A stretch of DNA of 64,000 nucleotides from Helcococcus kunzii ATCC 51366 (GCF_000245755.1 NZ_JH601088.1:1786366-1850365), one strand, 5' to 3'; shown: positions 17,897 through 26,966, counted from the first letter of the stretch. The notes: generated by a model not told the origin, from the sequence alone. Numbers and translations: made by a program.

Positions 17897-19273
17897 CTAT
17901 TCACTTATAGGTTCATTTACAATTCCTGAAAATAATGGTACATTGTCTTTGCCTGTGATTACAATTACAAATGGTCTATTGAAGACTAAATCTATCTCTT
18001 TTTGTGTCTCTTGTTTTGATTCATCTTTTAGAATTATCGTGTATGCAGCGGCTTCTAGGCCTTCTTCGTTAATTAAAGTACGCGCTTCATGTTTGATGTC
18101 TGAGACAAAAGGTTTAGAGTTTGTCAATTCTGAAAAGTCAGCAGTCTTAGGGTTGAAGATATCGGTAACGCCTAATTCTTTCGTCTTTTCGACTAAATTT
18201 ATTTGTGAATTTATGTCAAATTTTGGAATGGATAAATTTACTAAGATTCCTTCTGATTCTTCTTTAGAATTTATTATTTTAGAAATGTCGTCACTTTCTA
18301 ATATGTCTTTTGGGGTCTTCCCTTCTTTTGGTAGGAATGCCCAGAATTTTGAATTAGTATTTTTTAACTCCAAAGAGATGCCATCTGAGTTATCGGCTGA
18401 AAAGTAGCCATTTTCAAATTGTTTGTTCATAAATTCAAACTCTTTTTCTCCATTTGGAGTATTGAAGATTTTCTTGTCGTTATCTGATTTTTCGAAGACT
18501 TCTATCCATTCATCTTTTAGATAAATGGTTGATATTAACGAAAGTACAGTATTTTCATTGGTTTCGAAATTTTTTAAGCTTTTTTCAAATGTATTGTTGG
18601 TATTTGAATTTATCCAATCAGCCATCATATTGTCATATTTTTTTGTACCAAATTTCCCAGAAAATGTTGAAGCATAGTATTTCTTTGATATGGTATCTAA
18701 GACTTCCTTATTGTATCTTCTACCTTCTAGAAGCCAAATGGAATTGTGCATTTCTAATGAAATATCGTCGCCTGGGATATAATTTGATCTCCATAAGGCA
18801 CTTACATCTTTTCTTAATTTTTCAATGTCATTTTGGCCCAACAGAGTAAAGAGCTGTTCTCTTGAATTACCTTCTGTTGTTTCTGTTAGCATACTATATG
18901 CAATATAGATGTTTAGTGGAGAGTACAGCTGATTTTCTTTTGACTCCAGGTCTAAAAATTTTGATTTTGTCTTATCAAAAAATTTAAAATAAGAATCTTG
19001 ATAACCAGCGTCTGTTTTCACTAATTTGTCATGTTCACTTTTCCATTTGTCATAGTCATCATAATATTTTTCAGATACTTCACCTTGCTTGTTGGTATAT
19101 TTCTTCATAGTTGGCAAAGCTGAAATTTCAGGTAACTTGGCTTTTGCGATTGCCTTTCTTTCTACAAGATTGTCACCTAAAAAATGTTTTGCTAGTAAAG
19201 TTGAAATTATCAATAAAAATGTTAATATCAGAATTAAAAATACCTGTTTATTTTCCTTAATTTTCTTTATCAT
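17897..19273 (-). CDS. Membrane-anchored or exported serpin (serine protease inhibitor)
   Basis: A 458-residue protein with a positively charged start and one hydrophobic segment (about 10-30), so it is exported or held outside by a signal anchor. From about residue 115 it is a complete serpin: SPLNIYIAYSMLTETTEGNSREQL (helix B), the hinge EEGLEAAAYTIIL leading into the reactive-centre loop, and the signature VFNRPFVIVI near the end. A small-residue hinge (LEAAA) is expected of inhibitory serpins that trap proteases by loop insertion. The likely scissile region is within LKDESKQE, so the target protease is not predictable. Likely role: protection against host neutrophil or tissue proteases. 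Ribosome site GGAGGG; monocistronic. Confidence 0.9.
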   Translation of the reverse strand: MIKKIKENKQVFLILILTFLLIISTLLAKHFLGDNLVERKAIAKAKLPEISALPTMKKYTNKQGEVSEKYYDDYDKWKSEHDKLVKTDAGYQDSYFKFFDKTKSKFLDLESKENQLYSPLNIYIAYSMLTETTEGNSREQLFTLLGQNDIEKLRKDVSALWRSNYIPGDDISLEMHNSIWLLEGRRYNKEVLDTISKKYYASTFSGKFGTKKYDNMMADWINSNTNNTFEKSLKNFETNENTVLSLISTIYLKDEWIEVFEKSDNDKKIFNTPNGEKEFEFMNKQFENGYFSADNSDGISLELKNTNSKFWAFLPKEGKTPKDILESDDISKIINSKEESEGILVNLSIPKFDINSQINLVEKTKELGVTDIFNPKTADFSELTNSKPFVSDIKHEARTLINEEGLEAAAYTIILKDESKQETQKEIDLVFNRPFVIVITGKDNVPLFSGIVNEPISE

Positions 19274-19324
19274 AGGCCCTCCAGGTTATTGTTATTTATT
19301 ACTTCTGATATTATTTTAACATTT

Positions 19325-20392
19325 TTACTTATCTTTCACAATCCTAAAATCGCTGATTAACAATAGCATGCTCCAAATTAAACCAACTGATAAAGCAATA
19401 TGTCCTAAGCCTGCAAGACCTGAAAACATTGCATTATTGAATAGTTCTGCACCATTCCCAATGACTTGATAGATACCCCTAATAAACATCATAGTTATTG
19501 AGAATAGCATACCGAAAATCCAGTGATTTACAGGAATTTTATACTTAGAAATGTCCTTCTTGCCAAGTGAAGAAATTAGAAGGAAGATTATCATTCCTAA
19601 GATAAATCCAAGCACTAAGGTGTGAGTGTGTAAAACAGAAAGCATGCTGTATTCGTTAAATTTAAAGTATTTTGTAAATTCTCTGAAAAACACTCCTGCT
19701 GCCAAACCAAAAATTAAGGAAATATATGAAAATTCAAGTATGTCCATTCCTGAAAATTCTGATTTGTATTTCTTGTATCCAAAATATGCTAGAAGGAAGT
19801 ATGCAACAGTTTTTGGAAGCATAAACATTCCCACTAATGGGTATTTGTCTGCAAATAGCACTACTGGTAGGTAGAATAAAAATGATAAGAAAATCAGTAT
19901 TGAAAATTTCTTAAACAATTTATTTTCTTTATATGAAAGTACCATTAAAATTACGCCCATTATTGTAAATGGCACGTTTCTGATAATGACCCATGTTAGG
20001 TTTGGTTCTGCTGAACCCCAGTTATTTTGTGGAAGCAATGTCAAAATTACTCTTGCTGCAAATAATGCATACATCAAAATGTCCATTCCCTTATTATTTT
20101 TATTTGTTTCTCTCTTATAGTAGAAATAATAAAGTAGGTAGAACACTGTCATTGTAATGGATGTGACCATTTTACCCCATGATAGTATGCTCACAAATCT
20201 TTCCATTCCATTTTCTGTCATATGAGCCATAATTCTTGGTACAAGGTGAAATGAATCACCAACCCCAAGTAATACAGCCATTAACCCAAATGTCTTCGCT
20301 CCCTTTTCTTTTATAAATAGCATTTTGATACCTAGTGAAATAACTAAAACTAGATACATAACGTCAAAAATTGATTCAAATAGTCCTGCCAT
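19325..20392 (-). CDS. Polytopic membrane protein with C-terminal DUF2871-type domain
   Basis: A 355-residue protein with about ten hydrophobic segments. The C-terminal 145 residues (SLIFGLAAGVFFREFTKYF, LHTHTLVLGF, GHIALSVGLIW) resemble the DUF2871 family, whose conserved histidines suggest heme or metal contact, though this is unproven. The N-terminal half also contains histidines (SFHLVPRIMAH) in a second membrane bundle I cannot name. It overlaps the upstream TetR gene by 17 bp, so both are on one transcript and this protein is probably what the regulator controls. That suggests a membrane-stress or small-molecule response. No substrate is known. Confidence 0.7.
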   Translation of the reverse strand: MAGLFESIFDVMYLVLVISLGIKMLFIKEKGAKTFGLMAVLLGVGDSFHLVPRIMAHMTENGMERFVSILSWGKMVTSITMTVFYLLYYFYYKRETNKNNKGMDILMYALFAARVILTLLPQNNWGSAEPNLTWVIIRNVPFTIMGVILMVLSYKENKLFKKFSILIFLSFLFYLPVVLFADKYPLVGMFMLPKTVAYFLLAYFGYKKYKSEFSGMDILEFSYISLIFGLAAGVFFREFTKYFKFNEYSMLSVLHTHTLVLGFILGMIIFLLISSLGKKDISKYKIPVNHWIFGMLFSITMMFIRGIYQVIGNGAELFNNAMFSGLAGLGHIALSVGLIWSMLLLISDFRIVKDK

Positions 20393-20957
20393 AATTTACT
20401 CCTTTTATTATCCATTCGCAATATAGATTGTATTTTTCTAAAAATTCTTCTTTCGTCCAATTCTCGCTAAATAGCCTGCACACTAAATCATGCACTACCG
20501 CTTTGATAAACATCATATCTTCTCTTTCACTTAATAAAGCGGAAGATTTTTTTTCATCACCATAATTTTCCACTAAATATTTTGTGTGTTTTTCTTCCAA
20601 ATCCTGTGTCCAATTCAGATACTTAAATTTATATAAATTGTAAACTTCATCTTGTAGCATCTCTTCAAATAGCACATTTCCGTATATCTCTAGCGCTTTT
20701 TTGTACTCAAAATTATTCTCTTTTAATAAATTAAAAAATATCTCATGAGTATCTTTTGTAAATAAGTCCAAAATATAAAAATATGCTTCTTCGAGATTTT
20801 CAAAATATTGATAGAAGCTTCCTCTTGAAATGCCAGCTTTATCAATAATTGATGCCACACTCGCATCGCTAAAAGGATGAATTAAAAATTCATCTTTAAT
20901 AGCATCGATAATAGTATTTTTCTTCTCTTCAGATAAATTTAAGAATGTCTTTTTCAT
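20376..20957 (-). CDS. TetR-family transcriptional repressor
   Basis: A 193-residue protein. The N-terminal helix-turn-helix (IIDAIKDEFLIHPFSDASVASIIDKAGISRGSFYQYFENLEEAYFYIL) is a textbook TetR DNA-binding domain; the C-terminal ligand domain is divergent, as usual. It overlaps the downstream DUF2871-type gene and is preceded by a promoter with two palindromes of the kind such repressors bind, so autoregulation is likely. Ribosome site AAGGAAGG before the ATG. Confidence 0.9.
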   Translation of the reverse strand: MKKTFLNLSEEKKNTIIDAIKDEFLIHPFSDASVASIIDKAGISRGSFYQYFENLEEAYFYILDLFTKDTHEIFFNLLKENNFEYKKALEIYGNVLFEEMLQDEVYNLYKFKYLNWTQDLEEKHTKYLVENYGDEKKSSALLSEREDMMFIKAVVHDLVCRLFSENWTKEEFLEKYNLYCEWIIKGVNYGRTI

Positions 20958-21036
20958 GTTTCACCTTCCTTTTATTTGTGAGAATGCAGATTGATATAAG
21001 TGAAATTGTATTGTCATATATCACATTCAAAACAAA

Positions 21037-21090
21037 ATGACACCCTGTCATATTTACTTTCATTATAGTGACACGGTGTCATTTTGTCAA
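21037..21090 (-). promoter_or_regulatory. Sigma-A promoter with two TetR-type operators
   Basis: On the minus strand a perfect -35 TTGACA (21090-21085) and -10 TATAAT (21067-21062) are 17 bp apart. The palindrome TGACA-CGG-TGTCA (21069-21081) lies within the spacer. A second palindrome ATGACA-CCC-TGTCAT (21037-21051) lies just downstream of the -10. Both share the half-site TGACA, so a bound dimer would block polymerase. This is the promoter of the TetR/DUF2871 pair. Confidence 0.85.
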
Positions 21091-21105
21091 ATATTTTTTA
21101 TTAAA

Positions 21106-21834
21106 TTATTCTAAAACTTTTGAAAGAAATTCCTTCGTTCTCGCTTCCTTAGGATTTTCAAAAATTTCTTTAGGAATGCCGACTTCTGTAATCCTGCCAT
21201 CACTCATAAATACAACTCTATCGGATATTTGCTTTGCAAAATTCATTTCATGCGTTACTAAAACCATTGTCATCCCACTAACTGCAAGATCTTTCATAAC
21301 GTCCAAAACTTCTTTTACCATTTCTGGATCTAAAGCAGATGTAACCTCGTCAAATAGCATGATTTCAGGTTCCATAGCAAGCGCCCTAGCAATTGCTATT
21401 CTTTGTTTTTGCCCTCCTGAAAGTTTATTTGGATAAACATCGATTTTATCTTCCAAACCTAGGATTTTTAATAGTTCTTTCGCCTTTTCTTCCGCGGAAT
21501 GCTTATCATATTTTCCCGTAAGTGCTGGAGCTAAAGTAATATTTTCTTTTACTGTCATATGAGGAAATAGATTAAATTGTTGAAATACCATTCCAAGCTT
21601 TTGTCTAATCATATTTAATTGTTTTTCATTTTTAGTTATCTTCTCGTCTTTAAAATATATGCTCCCCTCATCTGGTATTTCCAACATGTTTATACATCTA
21701 AGGAATGTTGACTTACCTGAACCAGAAGGACCAATAATAGAGATAACTTCACCTTTTTCAATTTCAAAATTAATGTCTTTCAAAATCTGTTTATTATTAA
21801 AACTCTTTCCCAAATTTTCAATCTTAATTATCAT
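21106..21834 (-). CDS. Polar amino-acid ABC transporter ATP-binding protein
   Basis: A 242-residue ABC ATPase of the GlnQ/HisP type: Walker [11 protein letters not shown]-loop [12 protein letters not shown], signature LSGGQKQR, Walker [15 protein letters not shown] and switch histidine VTHEMNF. It powers uptake through the substrate-binding/permease fusion encoded just upstream; the two genes overlap by 11 bp. The T-box leader further upstream suggests that the substrate is a proteinogenic amino acid. Confidence 0.95.
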   Translation of the reverse strand: MIIKIENLGKSFNNKQILKDINFEIEKGEVISIIGPSGSGKSTFLRCINMLEIPDEGSIYFKDEKITKNEKQLNMIRQKLGMVFQQFNLFPHMTVKENITLAPALTGKYDKHSAEEKAKELLKILGLEDKIDVYPNKLSGGQKQRIAIARALAMEPEIMLFDEVTSALDPEMVKEVLDVMKDLAVSGMTMVLVTHEMNFAKQISDRVVFMSDGRITEVGIPKEIFENPKEARTKEFLSKVLE

Positions 21835-23254
21835 AATTTAACTTTCCTTCCATTAATTTCATTAATCTTGTCAATGTAAATGTTAATACAAAGTAAATAA
21901 TTGAAACTATCATTAATGGCTTCATAGCCTCAAAGGTCAAACTTTGAATCTTTGTTGTTTGAAACATCAATTCACCAACACCAATTGTAGAAGCGATAGA
22001 TGTTTCTTTAATTAAGGTTACAAATTCATTTCCTAATGCAGGCAAAATATTCTTAAACGCTTGTGGCAAAATTATCTTCTTCATTGTTTGATTTTCAGAT
22101 AGCCCCAAACTTCTACCCGCTTCCATTTGTCCTTTTGAAATGGATTCAATACCAGATCTAATAATCTCGGACACATAAGCTGCAGAGTTGATAGACACCG
22201 CTATAATTGAAGATGTGAATGCAGAAGTCTTCGCACCTAACACATCCAGTCCAAAATATACAATCAAGATTTGAAGCATCATTGGAGTTCCACGGACAAT
22301 TTCAACAAAAGCTCCAATAATAAAAGAAATCACCGGAATATGTTTCATCCTAATCAATATAAAGACCATTCCTAACACAAATCCAATAAGTAGTGAAACC
22401 AATGAAAGCAAGAGTGTAGTTTCAATCCCTTTAACAAAAAGTCCATAATGATTTGGTTGCTCTGCATCATTCATCAATTTATTTGAATCAATCACCCATT
22501 CATCAACTAAATTCTTTTCCTTTATCTCCTTGATTACCTTATTAACTTCTTGTGTCAATTCCTTAGCATCTTCCCTCATCGCCACAGCTGAACCTTGAGA
22601 ATCATCCTTCACTTCAACATCTTTAACAACTGTCAAATCAGAATTAGACAATACATATGAATCCGCAACTGGCTTTTCCATCAATATCGCATCAATCTTA
22701 CCTGACTTCAACTCCAGTAGTAAAGTTGTCACAACCGGCAATCCTTTAGTCTTAATATCCTTAATTCCCTTAGCCAATTCCTCCTGAACAGATCCTAATT
22801 GAACACCAATAGTCTTTCCTTCAAAATCTTTCAGAGTTTTATACTTCCCTTCATCCCCTTTTCTTATAATAAAACCATGTGTTGAATTGTAGTAAACATC
22901 TGAAAAACTCGCCTTTCTCTCAGGTGATGGAGACATCGCCGCAATAACCATGTCAAATGTCCCCGTCTCCAAACCAACAAGTAATGATTCAAACTTTACA
23001 TCCTGTATCTCTAGCTCTACACCCCACTTTTCAGCAATATATCTTGCCATCTCCATATCAATACCTACATATTCTGTCTTACCACCTTTATTAGTGATAA
23101 ACTCATATGGAGGATAATCAGCAGAAGTACCAACTACCAATTTATCTTTATTGTTTAATAACTTTTTCACTTCTTCATTGCCAGATTTATTCCCACTACA
23201 GGCCGTCAATAGCAGAATAAAAACTGTTAATATTGCAAATACCTTCTTTTTCAT
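21824..23254 (-). CDS. Amino-acid ABC transporter, fused substrate-binding protein and permease
   Basis: A 476-residue fusion common in Firmicutes. Residues 1-20 are a lipoprotein signal (LLTACSG, cysteine at about 19). Residues 35-255 form a family 3 periplasmic-type binding domain ([29 protein letters not shown]). Residues 270-470 form a GlnP/HisMQ-type permease with the [22 protein letters not shown] coupling loop (EAA motif). The ligand cannot be read directly; the DMEMAR and PPYEF motifs fit polar or basic amino acids. The T-box upstream points to arginine or glutamate, at low confidence. Confidence 0.93.
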   Translation of the reverse strand: MKKKVFAILTVFILLLTACSGNKSGNEEVKKLLNNKDKLVVGTSADYPPYEFITNKGGKTEYVGIDMEMARYIAEKWGVELEIQDVKFESLLVGLETGTFDMVIAAMSPSPERKASFSDVYYNSTHGFIIRKGDEGKYKTLKDFEGKTIGVQLGSVQEELAKGIKDIKTKGLPVVTTLLLELKSGKIDAILMEKPVADSYVLSNSDLTVVKDVEVKDDSQGSAVAMREDAKELTQEVNKVIKEIKEKNLVDEWVIDSNKLMNDAEQPNHYGLFVKGIETTLLLSLVSLLIGFVLGMVFILIRMKHIPVISFIIGAFVEIVRGTPMMLQILIVYFGLDVLGAKTSAFTSSIIAVSINSAAYVSEIIRSGIESISKGQMEAGRSLGLSENQTMKKIILPQAFKNILPALGNEFVTLIKETSIASTIGVGELMFQTTKIQSLTFEAMKPLMIVSIIYFVLTFTLTRLMKLMEGKLNYDN

Positions 23255-23319
23255 TTCCTCTCCTTCTGTATATTTCTCAAAGTGTTAACTTTTTTATATG
23301 AAATCAATTTTTAAGTAAT

Positions 23320-23625
23320 AAATTTCAGTAAAATTTTTGATTTTTTATTTTATACTGTCACTCCATTTTAAAGTTCAGCTTATTTTTCATTTTCTAAATT
23401 TATACTGAGCATTTTCTCCATTTCTTCAGCATAATGTACAACTATTGCTTTTTATACTGTTTTTTAGGAATGTCTAACATTCTTTTTTCAGTTTATTTCT
23501 TATAAATACCAAATTATACTGTCTTTTGAAGAATTTTCCTCAGTATAAATTTGATATTTTAATTTTATACTGTCTTTAAATTTTTCCATTCAGCTTAATT
23601 TTCAATTCCTAGGATTTATACTGAT
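23320..23625. repeat. Hairpin array 3: TTATACTG / CAG(T)ATAA words, about 52-bp period
   Basis: Forward TTATACTG words start near 23350, 23400, 23452, 23514, 23565 and 23617 (steps 50, 52, 62, 51 and 52 bp). Reverse partners, mostly decayed (TTCAGTAAAA, TTCAGCTTA, TTCAGCATA, TTCAGTTTA, CTCAGTATAA, TTCAGCTTAA), lie near 23326, 23376, 23427, 23489, 23541 and 23591. The array lies between the T-box leader and the transporter it should control, so it would be part of the mRNA leader. Confidence 0.75.
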
Positions 23626-23635
23626 TTTGCTTAGT

Positions 23636-23886
23636 CGTTTAAGTAGGTCTCATGCCAGGCTCTCCCAAATCTTTGATTTGGTGAAAGCTACGGCAAGTAC
23701 TTTAGCCGTCAGCTAATCTTCGATTAGCTGAGAGGCTTCTTTACTTTATTATCGTATGTTACGTCATTTTCCGCCTGCTTACATCAATTCAAAGCTCCCT
23801 ACTCGGTCGCTTTTCATTGTGTAGCAATGCGTTTGACCTACCTAAGGCTCCAGCGATTTTTCAAATCGCTGGGTGCCTGGTTAGGT
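23636..23886. ncRNA. Structured, relatively GC-rich element (ncRNA or miniature mobile element candidate)
   Basis: This stretch is visibly richer in G+C than its surroundings and is full of stems. Minus-strand reading: GACCTAACCAGGC..GCCTTAGGTAGGTC encloses AGCGATTT/AAATCGCT (23822-23886), then CATTG/CAATG, CAGCTAATC/GATTAGCTG and CCAAATC/GATTTGG. TTAGGTAGGTC at its upstream part can instead pair with GACCTACTTAA near 23650, closing a helix around about 190 nt. I cannot match it to a known RNA family. It is not tRNA, tmRNA, RNase P or SRP by eye. No gene lies within it. Confidence 0.45.
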
Positions 23887-23888
23887 CA

Positions 23889-24130
23889 TAAAAAAAAAGT
23901 AATTCATCTTACAAGAAGACGAATTACTTTCCGCGGTACCACTTCAATAATCACAATACGATTGTGATCTCTCTTAATATAACGCCATTTAGCGAAGTAG
24001 GATACTCGAATGTTTTCTTTGTCCTACTCATCTCAACAACTCTCTTCGCTATAAGTCTGTTTGCTGCCTCTCACCATCTGCAACTCTCTGTATAACATTG
24101 TTATAGTTACTCTTTGTTTCAAAGATTTTG
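23889..24130 (-). promoter_or_regulatory. T-box riboswitch leader with terminator
   Basis: Minus-strand reading shows a stem I region with AGAGAG and the distal-loop GATGGTGAGAG, then the T-box AAGTGGTACCGCGG (23944-23931). An intrinsic terminator follows (GTAATTCGTCTT/AAGATGAATTAC, then nine T). T-boxes bind uncharged tRNA through a specifier codon and stop termination when the amino acid is scarce. The lower stem AACAA/TTGTT places the specifier in CGAAGAGAG; by analogy with GAAnXYZ it would be AGA (Arg), with GAG (Glu) as the alternative. The first downstream gene is the amino-acid ABC importer at 23254. Confidence 0.88.
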
Positions 24131-24215
24131 TTTTTTCCATTAATTGGGTATATTTTATTGTCACAATAAATTTAGTACTTATTCTATAAAAAATAGAATG
24201 ATTTGTCAAAATTTT

Positions 24216-25478
24216 TTATTCTACAGTTTTACTTAAAACATCTAGGGTCATTCGATTAGCTTTTTCCATTCTTTCTAATTCTTCACTTAACGCTTCATCG
24301 GATTTTGGACCACCATTGATAAAATCTGAAATTAGATAAACTCTTGTACGTTTACCGTATTCATCAGGTCTGTTCATTGTCCAAATTGGATGATCTATTA
24401 GTTCGACAAATTCTACTTTATTGTCTCTGCTAGATTTTCTAATTTTAACTTCAACGGCTAGACCTTGTTCTGTTCTCCAATCACCTAATGAATTGTAGTT
24501 TTGGTTAGAAAAGACATTTCCTAAAGCGTAGTAAATGTGACCGATTCTTCCATCTGATGTTACATATTTTTCTTTTGGTTGTACGACATGAGGATGATTT
24601 CCAATGACTAGGTCTGCTCCCCATTCAATCATGTTTCTGGCCAATTTTATTTGATCTTGTCTTGGGTATGATTCGTATTCGTTTCCCCAGTGAGGGTAGA
24701 CAAAGACAAATTCAGCACCTTCGGCTCTGATGTTTTCAATATCTTTTTTGATTTCTTCTGGAACAAGCATATTGATTTTTGCTTTTTGTTCTTCCGTTTT
24801 GACTATGGATTCAAAACCATTTAGCTGTTCGGCGTAGGAAAGCATTCCGACTTTTATGCCATTTACATCCATTATTAGATATGGTTCGGAGCTGTCCTTT
24901 TGTGTGCCTGTGTGTTTGATCCCATATTGGTCAAGATAGTCAATTGTGGAGTCTATTCCCTCAAATCTCGTGTCCATGCAATGATTGTTTGCTGTGCTTA
25001 CCGCATCAACACCCGCATTTTTCAAAGCTTCAAAAATTGCAGGAGGAATGTTGAACGTTGGGTATGCTGATATTTCCCAATTTGGGTTTGATGTGAATTC
25101 ATTGTTTAAGACGGTTAGGTCTGCATCACTCATGAAGTCTTTGATTAATTCAAAACCATAATTAAAGTCATATCCATTCCCACCAGCCATCGCCTTTGCA
25201 TATCTAATTTCTGTTTTATGTGGAAATACATCTCCTAGAAGTTTCAATCTCGCTTCATGGATGACTTCTTCCTCAGTCTCTGTCTCTATTATTTCTTGTC
25301 TCGATTCCTCTTCTTTAATTGTTTCTTCGTCTGTTGTATCTATACTTTCTTTATCGGTTTCTATATTTGTTTCATATTTCGTATCTACTCCGATTATCTC
25401 ATTTCCTTCTTCAAAGATATAGCAACCTGATAATAGCAAAGCGAATAACAACATCATCACTATAAATCTCTTTTTCAT
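24216..25478 (-). CDS. CapA-family metallophosphatase-like lipoprotein
   Basis: A 420-residue lipoprotein: the ATG at 25478 follows AGGAGAAG and opens a signal peptide ending in the lipobox LLLSGC; an upstream start at 25511 is unlikely. An acidic Glu/Thr-rich linker (about 20-75) leads to a PGA_cap/CapA domain: LKLLGDVFPH, LNNEF, STANNHCMD, YPHWGNEYE and IGNHPHVVQP, the usual metal-binding blocks of this calcineurin-like fold. CapA proteins of capsule operons help make or attach poly-gamma-glutamate, but stand-alone family members are common and their substrates are unknown. No capB or capC gene is nearby, so a capsule role is not supported here. Confidence 0.85.
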   Translation of the reverse strand: MKKRFIVMMLLFALLLSGCYIFEEGNEIIGVDTKYETNIETDKESIDTTDEETIKEEESRQEIIETETEEEVIHEARLKLLGDVFPHKTEIRYAKAMAGGNGYDFNYGFELIKDFMSDADLTVLNNEFTSNPNWEISAYPTFNIPPAIFEALKNAGVDAVSTANNHCMDTRFEGIDSTIDYLDQYGIKHTGTQKDSSEPYLIMDVNGIKVGMLSYAEQLNGFESIVKTEEQKAKINMLVPEEIKKDIENIRAEGAEFVFVYPHWGNEYESYPRQDQIKLARNMIEWGADLVIGNHPHVVQPKEKYVTSDGRIGHIYYALGNVFSNQNYNSLGDWRTEQGLAVEVKIRKSSRDNKVEFVELIDHPIWTMNRPDEYGKRTRVYLISDFINGGPKSDEALSEELERMEKANRMTLDVLSKTVE

Positions 25479-25583
25479 CTCTTCTCCTATCATCCGTAAA
25501 TTATTGGACATATATATAAAATATACTACAAAATGAGGATAATGTCACATTTATATTTTCTAACTATTTACAAAATATTTTAC

Positions 25584-25644
25584 TTGACAGTTGAATGGTT
25601 GTTCAATTATAATAAAATTAACATATGAATGAATGTTCAACTAT
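25584..25644 (+). promoter_or_regulatory. Promoter and ArsR/SmtB operators
   Basis: TTGACA (25584-25589) and TATAAT (25608-25613) are separated by 18 bp. The inverted repeat TTGAATGGTTGTTCAA (25591-25606) occupies the spacer, and TATGAATGAATGTTCAACTA (25624-25643) lies downstream. Both resemble the TGAA-n-TTCA operators of zinc-type ArsR repressors, whose gene starts at 25689. Confidence 0.8.
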
Positions 25645-25688
25645 GACATTTCTAGATACATATATTCAAAATATTTAAGGAGCTTTTT

Positions 25689-26003
25689 ATGAATGCTGAA
25701 CAACAAATAGAAAAGAATATCATTGATAGTACATCTGAATTCTTTAAGATTCTTGCAGATAACACAAGACTACATATTATAAATTTATTACTAGATAGAG
25801 AAATGTTTGTAAATGACATCGCTAATGCACTTAATATGACAAACTCATCTATATCGCATCAACTAAAAAAAATGAAAGATAACGATGTGGTAAAAAGTCG
25901 AAAAGACGGCAAGGAAGTGTATTACTCATTAAATGATGATCATGTCAAATCTATATTTTTAACTACAATTGATCATATTAAACATAGCCAAGAAGGTAAA
26001 TAA
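25689..26003 (+). CDS. ArsR/SmtB-family zinc-type metal sensor
   Basis: A 104-residue winged-helix repressor (ADNTRLHIINLLL, TNSSISHQLKKMKDNDVV). The last helix reads DDHVKSIFLTTIDHIKH, which fits the D-x-H-x10-H-x2-H alpha-5 metal site of CzrA/SmtB-type zinc (or cobalt) sensors; no cysteine-based alpha-3 site is present. It represses until metal binds. Its stop overlaps the start of the exporter gene by one base (TAATG), and matching operators lie in the promoter, so an autoregulated sensor-exporter pair is clear. Confidence 0.93.
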   Translation: MNAEQQIEKNIIDSTSEFFKILADNTRLHIINLLLDREMFVNDIANALNMTNSSISHQLKKMKDNDVVKSRKDGKEVYYSLNDDHVKSIFLTTIDHIKHSQEGK

Positions 26004-26914
26004 TGAAAACACAAAAAAATATTTTAATTGCATTTTTACTAAATTTGTCATTCTCAATTTTTGAATTTATCGGCGGGACTTTAACAGGTAGTGTTGCCAT
26101 TGCATCAGATGCCATTCACGATTTGGGCGATGCTATGAGTATTGGTCTTGCTTATTTATTAGAAAGAAAAAGCAAGGAAAAACCTGATGAAAACTATACT
26201 TACGGATATGCAAGATATTCCGTTTTAGGAAGTTTTATCACAACAATGATTTTGATTTTTGGATCTGTCTTCGTAATTTATAGCGCAATTAAAAGACTAT
26301 TTTATCCAGAAGTAATAAACTATAACGGAATGATTATTTTTGCGATATTTGGGGTCATTGTGAACGTCGCTGCTGCATATGTTACAAGAGATACAAGCTC
26401 ATTAAACCAAAGAGCTGTAAATTTACATATGTTAGAAGACGTACTTGGATGGATTGTAGTTTTAATTGGTTCAATAGTAATGAAGTTTACTGATTTTAGT
26501 GCAATTGACTCAATTCTTTCACTATTAGTTGCAAGCTACATTTTATATAACGCGATTGGAAATCTTAATTCCGTACTTAATCTATTTTTAGAAAAATCTC
26601 CGGACGATATTAAAATAGGTGAAATTAAATCACATTTATTGGCATTAGATGGAGTAAAAGATGTTCATCACATTCATTTTTGGAGTTTAGATGGAAATAA
26701 CCACTTTATAACAATGCATGTAGTGACCTGTGTAGAAGGTGATATCATTAAGGAAAAAATTCGTGAGGAACTAAAAGAACTAGGCATCTGCCATGCTACA
26801 TTAGAACTTGAACTACCTGGAGAAAAATGTGAACATGATGAATGTGAATTAGAATTTGAAGTTGACACTCATCATCACCATCACCACCATCATGGACATT
26901 CACATACACATTAA
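26003..26914 (+). CDS. Cation diffusion facilitator (CzcD/ZitB-type zinc exporter)
   Basis: A 303-residue CDF transporter with six membrane segments. The zinc sites are visible: SDAIHDLGDA in segment 2 and HMLEDVLGW in segment 5, each giving an HxxxD or DxxxD pair. The cytoplasmic C-terminal domain has KDVHHIHFWSLDG. The tail is nearly all histidine (eight in a row, then HGHSHTH), a metal-collecting end. It exports Zn2+ (possibly Cd2+ or Co2+) against protons. Translationally coupled to the ArsR-type sensor. Confidence 0.95.
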   Translation: MKTQKNILIAFLLNLSFSIFEFIGGTLTGSVAIASDAIHDLGDAMSIGLAYLLERKSKEKPDENYTYGYARYSVLGSFITTMILIFGSVFVIYSAIKRLFYPEVINYNGMIIFAIFGVIVNVAAAYVTRDTSSLNQRAVNLHMLEDVLGWIVVLIGSIVMKFTDFSAIDSILSLLVASYILYNAIGNLNSVLNLFLEKSPDDIKIGEIKSHLLALDGVKDVHHIHFWSLDGNNHFITMHVVTCVEGDIIKEKIREELKELGICHATLELELPGEKCEHDECELEFEVDTHHHHHHHHGHSHTH

Positions 26915-26920
26915 AATAGC

Positions 26921-26966
26921 AATGGAGCTGTTGCATAATGAAATATTACGCAATGGCCCCATTTTT
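26921..26966. terminator. Terminator shared by convergent CDF and fucosidase genes
   Basis: AATGGAGC..TTGC pairs with GCAA..GGCCCCATT, followed by seven T on the plus strand. It lies between the stops of two converging genes; the strong T-run serves the plus-strand CDF gene. Confidence 0.75.

Noticed and set aside
23636..23886. tRNA, tmRNA or RNase P RNA in the GC-richer element
   Set aside because: No CCA end or T-loop fitting a cloverleaf, no tmRNA tag frame and no conserved RNase P core motifs were seen.
24216..25511. Poly-gamma-glutamate capsule operon
   Set aside because: Only the CapA-like protein is present; capB, capC and capE are absent from the neighbourhood.
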